Below, one piece after another: positions 7,646 through 15,036 of a DNA stretch of 16,701 bases. The translations under genes were made by a program, and so were the position numbers. Location: the NCBI GenBank assembly GCA_002378845.1, contig DFRY01000055.1, positions 1 through 16,701 on the forward strand, read 5' to 3'. Below the pieces are notes generated by a model. That model did not search any database and was not told the DNA's origin. It worked only from the letters and a program-made list of their open reading frames with translations. This DNA comes from Ruminococcaceae bacterium UBA3451 (GTDB lineage: Bacteria; Bacillota; Clostridia; Oscillospirales; Acutalibacteraceae). The number at the start of each line of letters is the position of its first letter. The first letter of the stretch is position 1.

Positions 7646-7681
7646 AATTGGTATTATATTACCATACCAATTTTGTGTCAA
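7646..7681 (-). promoter_or_regulatory. Exact-consensus sigma-A promoter overlapped by a likely GntR/LacI-type operator
   Basis: On the - strand TTGACA (7681-7676) and TATAAT (7658-7653) are separated by exactly 17 bp. An inverted repeat AATTGGTAT (7646-7654) and ATACCAATT (7664-7672) with a 9-bp spacer spans the spacer and -10 box. Nested in it is TGGTATTATATTACCA (7649-7664) with a single mismatched pair. A protein bound here would block RNA polymerase. The natural candidate is the regulator encoded just downstream, whose start is about 38 nt from the expected transcription start. Confidence 0.8.
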
Positions 7682-7709
7682 TCGGTTTAATCTGAAAAAG
7701 CAATAAAAT

Positions 7710-7749
7710 GCGCAAAAAAGGAAGCCCCATGGGCTTCTTTTTTTTGCGC
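7710..7749 (-). terminator. Intrinsic terminator of the nitroreductase gene, possibly bidirectional
   Basis: GAAGCCC (7721-7727) pairs with GGGCTTC (7731-7737) around loop CAT. The stem extends through A/T pairs to outer GCGC arms (7710-7713 and 7746-7749). A and T runs flank both sides. It lies 7 bp beyond the nitroreductase stop codon and shields the regulator promoter from read-through. Confidence 0.88.
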
Positions 7750-7756
7750 AGCCTGT

Positions 7757-8371
7757 TTACCACATATTAATGTGCAGCCTTGCATCCAATGTGGCGTTCT
7801 TCTGCTCAACTTCTTTTGCTTCGGGTGCCCGGTACCCGAAAGGAATGATTGCGGCAACTTCCAGCTCCTGCGGAATAGACAGCACTGTTTTTACCGCAGG
7901 AGTATTTTTCGGAATAAAAGTAACACCGAACACATTGCTGTCTGCCAAAGCCAGCAAAATATTTTCAATGCAGCACCACACGGAAGCCAAACAGTTCAAG
8001 TCATAAATTCTTTTGCTTTCGCTTACCTGTGTTTTGGGCCGATAAACAACTACCAGCAGTTCCGGTGCCGTTAAAATCATCTTTTTCTGTTTTGGTATTG
8101 CGTCCAGATACATCTTTTTCGCAAGTGCGTCCTGCCCCTCAAACGCCTGCACCAGCTGCTCGGTGACTTCCTCGGTCATTTCCTCCGTTCGGGTTAATGC
8201 CAACCTCATTTTCGGATCCCGGATCAACAGAAAACCCCACTGTCTTAAATGATTGTAGCTCGGCGCTTTTAATCCGGCTTCCAGTGATTTTTTTATAATT
8301 TCAAACGGTACCGGTTTCTCTGCAAAATCCCGCACCGACCTTCTTTGATGAATCGCGTCCAATAATTCCAT
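7757..8371 (-). CDS. Nitroreductase-family FMN oxidoreductase
   Basis: 204 residues from the chosen start, a normal length for this family of FMN-containing, NAD(P)H-dependent homodimers that reduce nitro groups, quinones or other acceptors. The N-terminal ELLDAIHQRRSVRDF holds the Arg-rich FMN-phosphate motif, LKAPSYNHLRQW follows as the second flavin-contact region, and the C-terminal half holds IIPFGYRAPE. The frame runs on upstream to 8464, but that extension has no ribosome site and covers the promoter. ATG 8371 has GGAGGA 8 nt upstream, so it is the start. It is monocistronic between its own promoter and terminator. Natural substrate unknown. Confidence 0.88.
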   Translation of the reverse strand: MELLDAIHQRRSVRDFAEKPVPFEIIKKSLEAGLKAPSYNHLRQWGFLLIRDPKMRLALTRTEEMTEEVTEQLVQAFEGQDALAKKMYLDAIPKQKKMILTAPELLVVVYRPKTQVSESKRIYDLNCLASVWCCIENILLALADSNVFGVTFIPKNTPAVKTVLSIPQELEVAAIIPFGYRAPEAKEVEQKNATLDARLHINMW

Positions 8372-8402
8372 ACTCCGAATCCTCCGTACCATTTTTATCT
8401 TT

Positions 8403-8431
8403 ATTATACAGAACGTTTGTTTGACTGTCAA
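8403..8431 (-). promoter_or_regulatory. Exact-consensus sigma-A promoter of the nitroreductase gene
   Basis: On the - strand TTGACA (8431-8426), exactly 17 bp, then TATAAT (8408-8403), ending about 31 nt before the start codon. The -35 lies in the short dyad TTGACAGTCAA, and the spacer holds the palindromic core AACGTT. Either could be an operator half-site, but neither is a long clean palindrome. Confidence 0.85.
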
Positions 8432-8436
8432 TTCAT

Positions 8437-8471
8437 AAAAACCTGCTTTAACATGAATCGTCAAAGCAGGT
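8437..8471 (-). terminator. Intrinsic terminator of the alcohol dehydrogenase gene
   Basis: ACCTGCTTT (8441-8449) and AAAGCAGGT (8463-8471) pair perfectly over 9 bp around a 13-nt loop. On the - strand TTTTT follows. It starts 18 bp after the dehydrogenase stop and ends close to the -35 box of the nitroreductase promoter. Confidence 0.85.
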
Positions 8472-8489
8472 AAAAGAAAGTATGGAATT

Positions 8490-9659
8490 TTAAAATGTCA
8501 CGTCTTCCCCATAATATGCACAGGTGAGAACCTTAAGCATATTTTCCGCGTCAATCGTTCTGGGGTTTGAACCGGTGCAGGGGTCACTGACCGCATTTTC
8601 CGCGATCTCCCTGCAATGTGCTTTAAAATCGTTCTTGCTGACGCCGTTTGCCTGATAAGACAGCGGAATGTCCAGCTTTTTGTTCAGCGAGCGCACCGCT
8701 TCCACAAGGGAATTGGTCAGCTGTTTGTCCGTTGCGCCCGGCAACCCGAGCGTCCGTGCAATTTGGGCATACCTTGCCATGCAAACCTTGGAATTGTATT
8801 GAATGACATTGGGAAGTAAAATTGCATTGCAGCAGCCATGCGGAATGTGAAACACAGCCCCGGTTTTATGCGCAAGGCTGTGCGCTATTCCCAGCAGGGC
8901 ATTGGAAAATGCCATTCCGGCAAGGCACTGAGCAATGTGCATAATGCCGCGTGCCTGCGCGTCGCCATGATAAGAATCCACAAGGGAACCGTAAATATCG
9001 GAAATTGCTTTCATTGCGAGCGCATCTGAAAAATCGGAACGGGCGGAAGCAACGTATGCTTCGATTGCATGAGTCAAAGCATCAATTCCCGTGTGCGCCG
9101 TAAGCATTTCCGGCATGGTAAGCGGAATGTCGGTGTCTAAAACCGCAATATCCGGGGTAATTTCAAAATCCGCCAGGGGATATTTTATATTGGAGGAATA
9201 ATCGGTGATAACGGAAAACGCAGTCACTTCAGATGCGGAACCGCTTGTGGACGGAATCGCGACAAAAGTTGCTTTCTTTCTGAGCTTTGGCATGGTAAAA
9301 GGATTTTTAATATCCTCAAACGTCTTTTCCGGATATTCATAAAAAACCCACATTGCCTTGGCGGCATCCATTGGGGATCCGCCGCCGATGGAAATAATCA
9401 CATCCGGTTCAAATTCACGCATGGCCTTGGCCCCGTCGTAAACCCTTTCAATAGACGGGTCAGGTTCTACTCCTTCATAGGTATAGACGTCTATTTCGGC
9501 TTCCCGCAAAACGTCCTCCAGTTTATTTAAAAAACCGGTCTTGCGCATTGACTGACCGCCGGTGACAATAAAGGCCTTTTGGTACCCTTTCAAATTTTTC
9601 AGTTCGCTGATGGCATTGGAACCGTAATAAATATCTCTTGGTATTGTAAACCGCGGCAT
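8490..9659 (-). CDS. Iron-dependent (group III) alcohol dehydrogenase
   Basis: 390 residues from the chosen start, as usual for the Fe-ADH family. It should interconvert an alcohol and an aldehyde or ketone with NAD(P)H in the cytosol, typically in fermentation. The nucleotide-binding domain has IGGGSPMDAAKA (91-102) and the PSTSGSASEVT block. The metal ligands are Asp193 (GIDALTHAIEAY), His197, His260 (AHSLAH) and His274 (HIPHG). All four are present. The frame opens earlier, at 9695, but the ribosome site GGAGGGG lies inside that extension and points to ATG 9659. It has its own terminator, so it is a single-gene unit. Physiological substrate (ethanol, butanol, 1,3-propanediol and so on) is not readable. 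Confidence 0.92.
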   Translation of the reverse strand: MPRFTIPRDIYYGSNAISELKNLKGYQKAFIVTGGQSMRKTGFLNKLEDVLREAEIDVYTYEGVEPDPSIERVYDGAKAMREFEPDVIISIGGGSPMDAAKAMWVFYEYPEKTFEDIKNPFTMPKLRKKATFVAIPSTSGSASEVTAFSVITDYSSNIKYPLADFEITPDIAVLDTDIPLTMPEMLTAHTGIDALTHAIEAYVASARSDFSDALAMKAISDIYGSLVDSYHGDAQARGIMHIAQCLAGMAFSNALLGIAHSLAHKTGAVFHIPHGCCNAILLPNVIQYNSKVCMARYAQIARTLGLPGATDKQLTNSLVEAVRSLNKKLDIPLSYQANGVSKNDFKAHCREIAENAVSDPCTGSNPRTIDAENMLKVLTCAYYGEDVTF

Positions 9660-9734
9660 AGATGTCCCCTCCAATTGCTTATTTACAGATACCATTGTGT
9701 CCCTGAAAGCGCCACATATACCATTTTACAGAGG

Positions 9735-9810
9735 AAAAGGCCGCTGTGCGCGGCAGCCGAAAAAATCAGTTCACACTGAAATTTCCGACGAAAGCGGACA
9801 GCAGCCTTTT
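9735..9810. other. 76-bp inverted repeat with internal hairpins, between adh and rsgI
   Basis: AAAAGGCCGCTGT (9735-9747) pairs with ACAGCAGCCTTTT (9798-9810) at 12 of 13 positions. The 50-nt interior holds TCAGT-TCAC-ACTGA (9766-9779) and TTTC-CGAC-GAAA (9782-9793). A competing hairpin GCCGC/GCGGC (9740-9754) excludes part of the outer stem. Read on the - strand it starts 37 nt after the rsgI stop and ends in CCTTTTCC, so it may be that operon's terminator. The size and multi-hairpin form exceed what a terminator needs, so a structured RNA is possible. Confidence 0.55.
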
Positions 9811-9846
9811 GAGCCTTATCTCTGTATTTCTTAATTTCAAATTACT

Positions 9847-10914
9847 TTATTTATTTTTCCCGTTCCCGTTATTGGACTTCTGTTTTTCGGCGCTGTTCTG
9901 ATTTGCAGTAACCGCACCGGATTTTCCGGTTGCTTTCGACTCTGCCGGTTCGCTTGACGAAGAATTCGGCTTCCCGGTCGTTTTAGACTCCACTGGCCCG
10001 GCCGTTTCGTCGGAAGAGACGCTCGGTTTCCCGGTTTCTTTGGAACTTGCCGGAGCAGAAGCCTTTCCGGTTTGCTTTGTCTGTGCCGCACCGGATAAAG
10101 TTTCGCTGCCTGCGGTGCTGCTCACAGCCTGACCGGACTTGTCCGCTTGGCTGGAAGCGGTGCTCTGCCCGTCTGAAGCATCCGGTATTTTTACATCTTT
10201 CTTATTTTGCTGAATGGCCTTCATAATTTCTTTCACCGGTTTATTCAGCCAGTCTTCCACATTAACGCTGTCGGGAGCGGCGGAGCTTTGCTGAAGCTTC
10301 TGCACCAAATTCAGTTTGCCGGGGGTAGTGCCAAGCGTGCGGGCTTCCTGAACGCGTGCCAGTCCTACGCTGACCGCCTCCACTTCAACGGGAACAGTAG
10401 AGTCTTTCGTGACTTCCTCTGCCGCCGCCTGAAGATCCTGCGCAAGCTGCTGGGAATCCTCATCGTTCGGGCCGGATGTAGAAATAACAATCCCGCCGGG
10501 ATCGGTTCCGTCAAAATAGCCGTTCTGCGCAATTTCGTCCACGGTTTCTTTTACGGCATCCTCAATCGGTTTATTGGTTAAACTTAAATCCTGTAGAATT
10601 TCTTCTCCGTCGTTATTTACTGCCGCGGCGGTCAATACCCTGCCAAAACGATTAACGGAATATTCAATGGAGGGGTTTACATCCAGACTGACATAAGAAT
10701 ACGGAGTAAAATGCGCCCATGCACTCGTACCCAGCAAAACTACCAAGGCAGCCGCAGAAGCCGCCCACACCATGAATTTTGTTGATTTCCAAGCTGTCTT
10801 CAATTCAATCACCTGTCCAATCGCATATTTTTTGTTTTTTACCTTTAATATGCAACCGTCATCTGTCAGAGCCGCAGCATTATGCCCCTTAATCTCCACA
10901 ATAACTGCTTTCAC
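9847..10914 (-). CDS. rsgI: RsgI-type membrane anti-sigma factor
   Basis: 355 residues. The N-terminal 46 or so, starting KAVIVEIKGHNAAALTDDG, match the cytoplasmic RsgI domain that holds SigI. One membrane helix follows (about 47-67). Outside come YVSLDVNPSIEYSVNRFGRVL and a folded region to about 240. The tail 245-355 is low complexity (Ser, Thr, Gly, Lys, Ala) with TGK repeated at 282, 294, 313 and 329, and no binding or catalytic module visible. In studied RsgI proteins the outer region undergoes cleavage at an Asn-Pro bond, and Asn80-Pro81 is the candidate here. Start GTG 10914 has AGGAG 8 nt upstream and overlaps the sigI stop by 4 nt, typical of translational coupling. The signal is unknown; wall or polysaccharide stress is the family precedent. 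Confidence 0.88.
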   Translation of the reverse strand: MKAVIVEIKGHNAAALTDDGCILKVKNKKYAIGQVIELKTAWKSTKFMVWAASAAALVVLLGTSAWAHFTPYSYVSLDVNPSIEYSVNRFGRVLTAAAVNNDGEEILQDLSLTNKPIEDAVKETVDEIAQNGYFDGTDPGGIVISTSGPNDEDSQQLAQDLQAAAEEVTKDSTVPVEVEAVSVGLARVQEARTLGTTPGKLNLVQKLQQSSAAPDSVNVEDWLNKPVKEIMKAIQQNKKDVKIPDASDGQSTASSQADKSGQAVSSTAGSETLSGAAQTKQTGKASAPASSKETGKPSVSSDETAGPVESKTTGKPNSSSSEPAESKATGKSGAVTANQNSAEKQKSNNGNGKNK

Positions 10915-11630
10915 TTTTCAAGCTCCTTCCTGATGAACCGCATATAACCGGACAGGCAGGGATAATCACCGGTAATTATCTCTGCTGCCGCTATTATATA
11001 CTTTCGGTGACGTTCCAATATTTTTTGGGGTACCCCGGAATTTTTTTCTATTAATTTGATTGGAAGGAGTTTATCCTTCCTCATGCTATTTAAGACTATG
11101 GGATTTTGAATTATGTAAACAACCGCCTTCGCGCAGGAGATTTTTGTTTTTTCCGCCTTCGGGGAACAATCCGTTAAATCAAAAAAAGAAAATCCGTACG
11201 ATGCAAAGGCATTGTTTGCCGCTTCAATTTCTAACTGAACGGAGTTGTCCTGCACTACCGCAATTTTCTTTGAAATTTCCGACTTAATCTCCGCGTCATC
11301 CTCCGTTTCTTCCGCACTGGAATCAAAAGCAGAAGGGTTGACCGGAATTTCCGCGCGGTGCTTTGACTGGGAACGAAGATGGTCAATTAGCTTACGGCGA
11401 ATCACAAGCTCCGCAAAACTGAGAAAGCTGCCCTTTTCCTCCGCATAATCCCCCACTGCCTGCGTAAACGCCATAAGGGCGATTGACCACTCGTCGTCGC
11501 TTTTTGTAACGTATCGATGAATGACGGAGGAAGCGCATTTCAGGATAAAAAATTCATTCTGCTGTATAAAATGCTCCATGGATCGCTGATCGGCGCCGGC
11601 CTGTACCGCCTGCCGGTCAAATTCGCGCAA
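10911..11630 (-). CDS. sigI: RNA polymerase sigma factor SigI
   Basis: 239 residues from the chosen start. Residues FIQQNEFFILKCASSVIHRYV and DDEWSIALMAFTQAVGDYAEEKG, then FLSFAELVIRRKLIDHLRSQ, match sigma region 2 of Bacillus SigI. The C-terminal half (SMRKDKLLPIKLIEKNSGVPQKILERHRKYIIA) is the SigI-specific DNA-binding domain in place of a normal region 4. It directs core polymerase to a regulon controlled by the partner RsgI. The frame opens at ATG 11648, but the only strong ribosome site, GGAGGAGG, lies inside those first codons. TTG 11630, about 7 nt beyond it, is the better start and removes six unconserved residues. It follows a flavoprotein gene by 28 bp without a terminator. Confidence 0.87.
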   Translation of the reverse strand: MREFDRQAVQAGADQRSMEHFIQQNEFFILKCASSVIHRYVTKSDDEWSIALMAFTQAVGDYAEEKGSFLSFAELVIRRKLIDHLRSQSKHRAEIPVNPSAFDSSAEETEDDAEIKSEISKKIAVVQDNSVQLEIEAANNAFASYGFSFFDLTDCSPKAEKTKISCAKAVVYIIQNPIVLNSMRKDKLLPIKLIEKNSGVPQKILERHRKYIIAAAEIITGDYPCLSGYMRFIRKELEK

Positions 11631-11658
11631 ACCGGTTCCTCCTCCCATTGATTGGTAA

Positions 11659-13233
11659 TTACATTAAAACCTGCTCCGCACACCGGATTCCGTCAACCGC
11701 CGCGGAAATAATTCCGCCCGCGTAGCCCGCTCCTTCCCCGCAGGGGAAAAGACCGGACACGGCAACCGATTCACAGGTTTCCCCGCGCAAAATACGAACC
11801 GGGGAAGAACTGCGGCTTTCCACCGCCGTTAAAAGCGCGTCGGGGTATGAAAACCCGCGCAGCCGGGAATTCATGAGTAAAATTCCCTGTCGCATAGAAT
11901 CCGCAACATAATCGGGAAGGCAGTCATCCAGACTGCACGGCGTAACCCCGGGTACGTAAGTCGGTTGTACTTCCCCAATAAATTTCGAAGCACGGCGCTT
12001 TAAAAAATCTTCCACACGCTGCACGGGGGCATGATAATTCCCGCCGCCAAGCTGAAACGCGCGCTCCTCCAGCCTGCGCTGAAAAGCGATTCCCGCAAGC
12101 GGATCGTCGCTGCCAAAGTCTTTTGGGCCCACCCCCACCAGCAGCGCAGAGTTTGCGTTTTTGCCGTCACGGGCAAAACGGCTCATGCCGTTGGTAACAA
12201 GGCGGTTTTCTTCGCTGGCCGCAGCGACTACCGTACCGCCCGGGCACATGCAGAATGTATACACACCCCTACCGCCGGGCAGATGCACCGCTAATTTATA
12301 ATCAGCGGCACCAAGGTTTGGGTGACCGGCAAATTTGCCGTACTGAGTGGTATCAATTCTACTCTGCGGATGTTCAATTCGGGCACCGATAGAAAACGGC
12401 TTTTGCTCCATCGCAATATTCAGGGAAGACAGCAGTTCAAATGTGTCCCTTGCGCTGTGGCCAACCGCCAGAATTACCTTTTCCGCTTCCACACGGTACG
12501 CGGAACCGGTCAGCGGTTTCACTTCAATACCGGTAATCCGCCCGTCTTTTTGAAAAATATTTTGCAGGGTCGTATCAAAATGCACTTCCCCGCCAAGAGA
12601 AATAATCTGTTCCCGAATATTTTTTACAGTCGCGGGAAGCCGGTCTGTGCCGATATGGGGTTTTGCAAGGTACAGAATTTCCTCCGGTGCGCCCGCGGCG
12701 GCGAATTCCTCCAACACTTTGCGCGAACGGGAATCTTTTGTCCCTGTATTCAGTTTTCCGTCGGAGAATGTGCCTGCGCCGCCTTCCCCAAACTGCACGT
12801 TGCTGTTCGGGTTCAGCTGGCCGGTGCTCCAAAAATGCGCGACCTGCTCGCTCCGTTTTTCTACCGAGCTGCCGCGCTCAAACACAATCGGGCATTGCCC
12901 CGCCTGCGCAAGAATCAACGCGGCAAACAGACCGGCCGGGCCGAATCCGACCACAACCGGGCGCTGATTCAGCTTTTTGCAGGAAGGAAGTTCATACCGG
13001 TACGGCTGTGCTTCTGTAATTTTCACATCGTTCGGGTTATTATTCCGGTCGCAGTCCGCTTCCACCGTGCAGATAAAATGCACGTCTTCTTTTTTGCGTG
13101 CATCGATTGATTTTTTATAGAGCCTGACCGATTGAACCGCATAGACGGGCACTTTCAGCCTTGCGGCGGCCAACGCTTTTAAATCCTCTTCCGTACCGCT
13201 GAGCGGCAGGGCGATGTCTGATATTCGATACAT
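11659..13233 (-). CDS. COG2509-type NAD(P)/FAD-dependent dehydrogenase, function uncharacterised
   Basis: 524 residues from the chosen start. A small N-terminal domain (about 1-85) precedes a Rossmann FAD-binding motif VVVGFGPAGLFAA (93-105) and the family signature QFGEGGAGTFSDGKLNTG (147-164). Near the C-terminus LFPCGEGAGYAGGIISAAVDG forms the second FAD contact. These features define a widespread bacterial flavoprotein family without an agreed reaction. Start: the frame runs to 13299, which would overlap the preceding gene, but ATG 13233 has AAGGTGA closely upstream and matches the conserved N-terminus, leaving a 14-bp gap. The gene sits mid-operon between another flavoprotein and sigI. 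No membrane segment or signal peptide is seen, so it is cytosolic. Confidence 0.87.
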   Translation of the reverse strand: MYRISDIALPLSGTEEDLKALAAARLKVPVYAVQSVRLYKKSIDARKKEDVHFICTVEADCDRNNNPNDVKITEAQPYRYELPSCKKLNQRPVVVGFGPAGLFAALILAQAGQCPIVFERGSSVEKRSEQVAHFWSTGQLNPNSNVQFGEGGAGTFSDGKLNTGTKDSRSRKVLEEFAAAGAPEEILYLAKPHIGTDRLPATVKNIREQIISLGGEVHFDTTLQNIFQKDGRITGIEVKPLTGSAYRVEAEKVILAVGHSARDTFELLSSLNIAMEQKPFSIGARIEHPQSRIDTTQYGKFAGHPNLGAADYKLAVHLPGGRGVYTFCMCPGGTVVAAASEENRLVTNGMSRFARDGKNANSALLVGVGPKDFGSDDPLAGIAFQRRLEERAFQLGGGNYHAPVQRVEDFLKRRASKFIGEVQPTYVPGVTPCSLDDCLPDYVADSMRQGILLMNSRLRGFSYPDALLTAVESRSSSPVRILRGETCESVAVSGLFPCGEGAGYAGGIISAAVDGIRCAEQVLM

Positions 13234-13247
13234 AAAGTCACCTTTTA

Positions 13248-14495
13248 TTATAAGAATGATCGGGCCGCCGAACGGCCGGCCGTTATGCCGCTGCTCCACG
13301 CCCAGTGCAGGTTAAAGCCGCCGCAGTCACCGTCCACGTTCAAAAGCTCGCCGGCCAGATAAAGCCCGCGGCAAACCTTGGACTGCATGCTGTTTTCCAC
13401 TTCCGCAAGCGGAATCCCCCCCGCAGTAACCTGTGCATCTTTCCAGGGCATGGTACCGGTTACAGGAAAACGAAACTGCTTGACCGTATTTGCTACAAGC
13501 GCAAGGTCGCTGGGTTTCAGCTCGCCCGCGTATTTTGCGGAGTTCGGCAACGCAGTCTTGATGACTTCCGGCCCAACAAGCTTGTTCAGGCAGCCGTTCA
13601 GCAGCTCGCTCGCCGGCAAATCACGGAACAGGTCGCAACGGTGCTTCAGAACGGAAAAAATCTGCCGTTCAGTGTATTCCGGCATAAGGTCAAGCAACAG
13701 TTCCGCTTTCTTTTTTCCGTGCAGCTCGCCGTACTTCCGGGAAAGTTCAAAAATACAGATTCCGGAAAGGCCGTATTCGGTAAACTGCACTTCGCCGTTT
13801 GCGGTCTGAACCGGATTCCCTTCTACCAACAGCGTAGCTGCCGCCGGGCTGCGGGCGCCTTTCAACGGCTTAGCGCGCAGAGGGTCAGTTTTTAACTGTA
13901 CCAATGCCGGAAACAGCCTTGTACAGGTGTGACCCAGCGCTTTTGCCAGCTGATAACCGCTTTCATTTGCGCCAAGCTGCGGGTACGCCAAACCTCCAGA
14001 GGCTAAAATCACCTTTCTGGACGTTATTTTCTGTTCTTTGGAAGAAACCTCGAACCCGGCAGCAATTTTCTTCACCGCGGTCACCTGAAAATCACACAGT
14101 TCTGTTACGCCGAACCGCTCCAGCTGGCGGCGCAATACGTCCAGTACGGCAGAAGCCTGTAAATTATAAGGATAAACGCGCCCTTCGTCCTGCTCTTTAC
14201 ACAACAGCCCCAGCGACGCAAAATAATCCATAATGTACTGAGGGGAATACAGTTCCAACACCGGAGAAAGAAACTCCCTGTCCCCGTGGTAATGCGACAG
14301 AGCAACCCCTGTATTCGTTAAATTACAGCGCCCGTTCCCCGTGGCCAGCAGCTTTTTGCCAACGCGTACATTCGCTTCCAGCACCGCAATCTTCCCGCGT
14401 TTTTTATTTTTCTCCAGTTCTTCCGCAGCGGCAATCGCCGCCGCCAAGCCGGACGCGCCGCCGCCAATAATTGCAATATCAAAATTCAGAGCCAT
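13248..14495 (-). CDS. BaiN/HI0933/YhiN-family flavoprotein (NAD(P)/FAD-dependent oxidoreductase)
   Basis: 415 residues, typical for COG2081. The N-terminal dinucleotide motif is IIGGGASGLAAA (9-20), followed by the family signature KLLATGNGRCNLTN (48-61). The C-terminal GLYLAGELLNVDGDCGGFNLHWAWSSG completes the FAD site. One member, BaiN of Clostridium scindens, was proposed to reduce bile-acid intermediates, but most members are uncharacterised housekeeping-like proteins, so a bile-acid role should not be assumed. Start: ATG 14495 with GGGAGGT about 5 nt upstream. It lies 18 bp after the small membrane protein gene and 14 bp before the COG2509-type gene, so all three are probably cotranscribed. 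Confidence 0.9.
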   Translation of the reverse strand: MALNFDIAIIGGGASGLAAAIAAAEELEKNKKRGKIAVLEANVRVGKKLLATGNGRCNLTNTGVALSHYHGDREFLSPVLELYSPQYIMDYFASLGLLCKEQDEGRVYPYNLQASAVLDVLRRQLERFGVTELCDFQVTAVKKIAAGFEVSSKEQKITSRKVILASGGLAYPQLGANESGYQLAKALGHTCTRLFPALVQLKTDPLRAKPLKGARSPAAATLLVEGNPVQTANGEVQFTEYGLSGICIFELSRKYGELHGKKKAELLLDLMPEYTERQIFSVLKHRCDLFRDLPASELLNGCLNKLVGPEVIKTALPNSAKYAGELKPSDLALVANTVKQFRFPVTGTMPWKDAQVTAGGIPLAEVENSMQSKVCRGLYLAGELLNVDGDCGGFNLHWAWSSGITAGRSAARSFL

Positions 14496-14513
14496 TCTGA
14501 CCTCCCAACAATG

Positions 14514-15008
14514 TCACCATACCTTACCTAAAACGCCATAGGAAATCGCACACATAATCAGTCCCGCCGTCAACGTTCCGGTCAGGATTGAAAACATTGC
14601 ATGTTTAAACCGCATTCCGAGCAAAGCGGCAATCAGCGCGCCGGTCCAGGCGCCGGTACCGGGAAACGGAACCGCCACAAAAAGATACAAACCGAACGTT
14701 TTATACTTTTCAATGGATTTGCTTTTCGCCTCCGCTTTCGCTTCCAGGCGGTGCACCAGCTTGACAAAACGCGTATTCCGAAGCCAGTCAAGAATCTGCC
14801 GGATAAACAGAAGGATAAAAGGAGTCGGCAAAAGCGTGCCTACAATTCAAATGACAAGGGCCCGGAACATGTCCACATTCAGCATACCGGCGGCAAGGAT
14901 TCCGCCCCTTAATTCTAAAATCGGCAGCATTGAAACAATAAATATAATTAATTCTTTGGAAGAAGATGTACTAAAAAGATTTATAACATGTTGTACAATT
15001 TGATCCAT
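14514..15008 (-). pseudogene. COG2426-like small multidrug-export-type membrane protein, interrupted by an in-frame TGA
   Basis: Translating from ATG 15008 gives MDQIVQHVINLF... through SMLPILELRGG (26-36), then a TGA at codon 54 (14849-14847). The same frame continues with IVGTLLPTPFILLFIRQIL to TGA at 14514. Both halves fit a single 164-residue protein of the COG2426 family, with ELRGG and the LLPTPFILLFIR block in place, hydrophobic helices throughout, and GAWTGALIAALLG near the C-terminus. Ribosome site GGAGGG and a promoter precede it. The TGA follows Ile53 in a position within a helix. It may be a recent nonsense mutation, a sequence error, or recoding. TGA also serves as this gene's own final stop and as the sigI stop, so TGA is not simply a sense codon here. 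Family moderately sure; state of the gene uncertain. Confidence 0.8.
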
Positions 15009-15036
15009 GATTCCCTCCGTTCCATAGTTTAATTAT

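Noticed and set aside
9704..9716. cre-like (CcpA) site TGAAAGCGCCACA upstream of adh
   Set aside because: The left half fits, but the right half is one base short and departs from the consensus, so I do not call it.
12322..13110. A 262-codon + strand frame opposite the COG2509-type gene
   Set aside because: It is a shadow frame: composition is unlike a protein, no ribosome site is present, and the - strand frame carries clear FAD motifs.
13248..14495. Bile-acid metabolism inferred from the BaiN resemblance
   Set aside because: The family is broad and no other bai genes are present; similarity alone does not support that role.
14824..14849. SECIS-like stem after the in-frame TGA
   Set aside because: The stem is only 4 bp and lies too near the TGA for known bacterial SECIS geometry.
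14601..15003. Frames of about 100 codons on the + strand opposite the small membrane protein gene
   Set aside because: They have no ribosome site or recognisable product and run antisense to a gene whose both halves match a known family.
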